Assembly (NCBI RefSeq): GCF_008039575.1
Contig: NZ_VDUY01000003.1
Span: forward strand, 434,001 to 498,000
Length of the DNA: 64,000 bases
Direction of reading: 5' to 3'
Source of the DNA: Zeimonas arvi
GTDB lineage: Bacteria; Pseudomonadota; Gammaproteobacteria; Burkholderiales; Burkholderiaceae_E
How positions within the stretch are numbered: position 1 is the first letter of the stretch; every line of letters begins with the position of its first letter. This document shows positions 63,161-64,000 of the stretch, one piece after another. The translations under genes and the position numbers were made by a program. The notes under the pieces are model-generated. The model was not told the origin of the DNA and ran no database searches. It saw only the letters and a program-made list of their open reading frames with translations.

Positions 63161-63580
63161 TCAGGAGATGATTCTCACATCCTCGATACGCGAAAAATCC
63201 CGGTCGTACGTGACCAGGCCCCAGGCATCGATCTGGAGCGTAGTGGCGAGTTGCACCGCATCGGGGAGCCTCAGCCGATATCGGGCACGCAGCCGCGCCG
63301 CCTCGACCGCGATCTCCGGAGTCAGCGCCACGACCCGATGCTCGCACAACGCGTTCTCAATCTGCCTGGCCAGGACATCGCGTCCGTGCGCAAACGGGCC
63401 GGTCAGGACTTCTGCCAGGGAGACTGTGGAAATCGCAAGCCGCAGTCGCCCGGACGCACTCGCCTCGAACAGGCCCGCAAACCGGGCGCCGAAACGCTCG
63501 TCGCTTTCGAGGTGATAGATCAGCGGCGCGGTGTCGACGAGAAGCAAGGCTTCGTCCGGCACCGCGTTCCAGTCGATCAC
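63161..63580 (-). CDS. PIN-domain toxin (VapC-like)
   Basis: 139 residues from the GTG at 63580, which overlaps the antitoxin stop (GTGA); the open frame continues upstream but without support. PIN acidic residues: LLLVDTAPLIYHLESDE, AISTVSLAEVLTGP, RLRLPDAVQLATTLQ, and VTYDRDFSRIED near the end. An RNase toxin paired with the Phd/YefM-like antitoxin before it. Different from the PIN toxin at 60945 in sequence and partner. Confidence 0.87.
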   Translation of the reverse strand: MIDWNAVPDEALLLVDTAPLIYHLESDERFGARFAGLFEASASGRLRLAISTVSLAEVLTGPFAHGRDVLARQIENALCEHRVVALTPEIAVEAARLRARYRLRLPDAVQLATTLQIDAWGLVTYDRDFSRIEDVRIIS

Positions 63581-63828
63581 TCGCCCCACTCCCGGCGCAA
63601 GGCATCGACCGTGTGGGCCGGCTCCTCGCCCCACAGCCCGCGCGCGCAACCTTTGAGCGCCAGCAATGCTGCGGGATTTCGTCGAGCGTCTTCGGCCTGT
63701 TCAAGCGGCACCAGGGCGGCATAGGGCCGCCCATGCTTCGTGATCACGGTCGTCTCACCGCGATGCGCAGCGGCGACCAATTCGGGCAGCCGCCGGCGCG
63801 CGGCCTCGATTCCCTGCATGCTCGACAT
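63577..63828 (-). CDS. Phd/YefM-type antitoxin
   Basis: 83 residues. The N-terminus MSSMQGIEAARRRLPELV and the GETTVITKHGRPYAALVPLE stretch are the Phd/YefM (prevent-host-death) fold; the tail after residue 45 would bind the toxin. The ATG at 63828 has GGAGG 5 bases upstream and is preferred over the ATG at 63840, whose codon lies in that site. It is the first gene of the module and should repress it through the TGTACA sites at 63860. Confidence 0.83.
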   Translation of the reverse strand: MSSMQGIEAARRRLPELVAAAHRGETTVITKHGRPYAALVPLEQAEDARRNPAALLALKGCARGLWGEEPAHTVDALRREWGE

Positions 63829-63859
63829 GCTGGCCTCCATCGGAATGAAACTTTCAAAT

Positions 63860-63874
63860 TGTACATATTGTACA
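63860..63874. promoter_or_regulatory. Double TGTACA operator before the Phd-PIN module
   Basis: TGTACA-TAT-TGTACA: two perfect 6-bp palindromes 9 bases apart in an AT-rich stretch that stands out from the surrounding sequence. It lies 31 bases before the antitoxin ATG and overlaps the stop region of the upstream rmlD end. Phd/YefM antitoxins bind paired palindromes of this size. Confidence 0.6.
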
Positions 63875-63876
63875 GT

Positions 63877-64000
63877 TTATCTCTGCCCAGCGATCTCCTC
63901 GAGAACCAGCCGCAGCCCCTCCCGCCAGTGCGTCGGAAGAATCCCGAAGCGCTCGCGCAGCCTCGAGCAGTCGAGTCGGGAATTCAGCGGGCGGGCGGCC
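63877..64000 (-). CDS. rmlD: dTDP-4-dehydrorhamnose reductase RmlD (C-terminal end)
   Basis: Only the last 40 residues are in the window, ending at a TAA (63877-63879). They read ARPLNSRLDCSRLRERFG, then ILPTHWREGLRL, which is the C-terminal signature of RmlD (RPxNSRLDCSKL and a trailing WREGL helix). RmlD makes dTDP-L-rhamnose, an O-antigen or core sugar. This fits the LPS genes that follow (pmm, waaC, waaA). The rest lies beyond the window. Confidence 0.72.
   Translation of the reverse strand, partial: AARPLNSRLDCSRLRERFGILPTHWREGLRLVLEEIAGQR

Overview
The window is a high-GC chromosomal segment of a Gram-negative bacterium, best explained as a betaproteobacterium of the order Burkholderiales. 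The evidence is the LPS core genes (waaA, waaC), FabA/FabB unsaturated fatty-acid synthesis, narKGHJI under a NarX/NarL-type pair, and the gene order tetR-pcm-rhodanese-tolC facing waaA-waaC. This is an inference from gene content; the genus cannot be named. Coding density is high and most adjacent genes touch or overlap. There is no rRNA, insertion sequence, prophage or CRISPR array.

Region 1 (1-4432) is a sugar ABC importer (3' end of a binding protein, two permeases) followed by a sugar-acid dehydratase of the IlvD/Edd family. A perfect 12-bp hairpin closes it. Region 2 (4484-16876, mostly minus) holds a dienelactone hydrolase-like protein, a small stress or envelope trio (lipoprotein, DUF1328, CsbD), an EamA exporter, a DNA-repair alkyltransferase coupled to a GNAT, single-chain pyruvate carboxylase, a GST-like protein and two lipoproteins. 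Embedded in it on the plus strand is an S8 lipoprotein protease that lacks its own pro-domain. The next gene, in TGATG overlap, encodes a secreted protein whose C-terminal part looks like that missing pro-domain.

Region 3 (16894-29590) holds pepN and fbp, then a minus-strand pair (histone-deacetylase-like protein plus acyl-CoA synthetase/GNAT fusion) that looks like a protein acylation/deacylation module, then an RND efflux pair (adaptor and pump) without its outer-membrane channel. Region 4 (29629-36742) has a PrlF/YhaV toxin-antitoxin pair beside tRNA-Gly(CCC), thiamine genes (thiS, thiG, thiD), trmB, uppP, pncA, a tandem universal stress protein and a YkgJ-type protein. Region 5 (36739-42540) has a phosphodiesterase-like protein, a glycine-zipper protein, AsmA, fabA and fabB.

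Region 6 (42580-55022) is nitrate respiration: a response regulator and sensor kinase diverge from narK-narG-narH-narJ-narI, followed by a parvulin prolyl isomerase and a beta-carbonic anhydrase. The intergenic region has a near-perfect 7-2-7 NarL site. Region 7 (55113-64000) is tetR-pcm-rhodanese-tolC, then on the minus strand LPS core and sugar-nucleotide genes (rmlD end, pmm, waaC, waaA) with two PIN-toxin modules inserted among them.

The most interesting signals are the protease with a detached pro-domain; an almost identical TetR-type operator in front of both the tetR-tolC operon and the RND pump operon about 30 kb away, which suggests the two halves of one tripartite pump share a regulator; the deacetylase/acetyltransferase pair; a nested hairpin with a T-run directly before thiD; and a toxin-antitoxin module translationally coupled to waaC.
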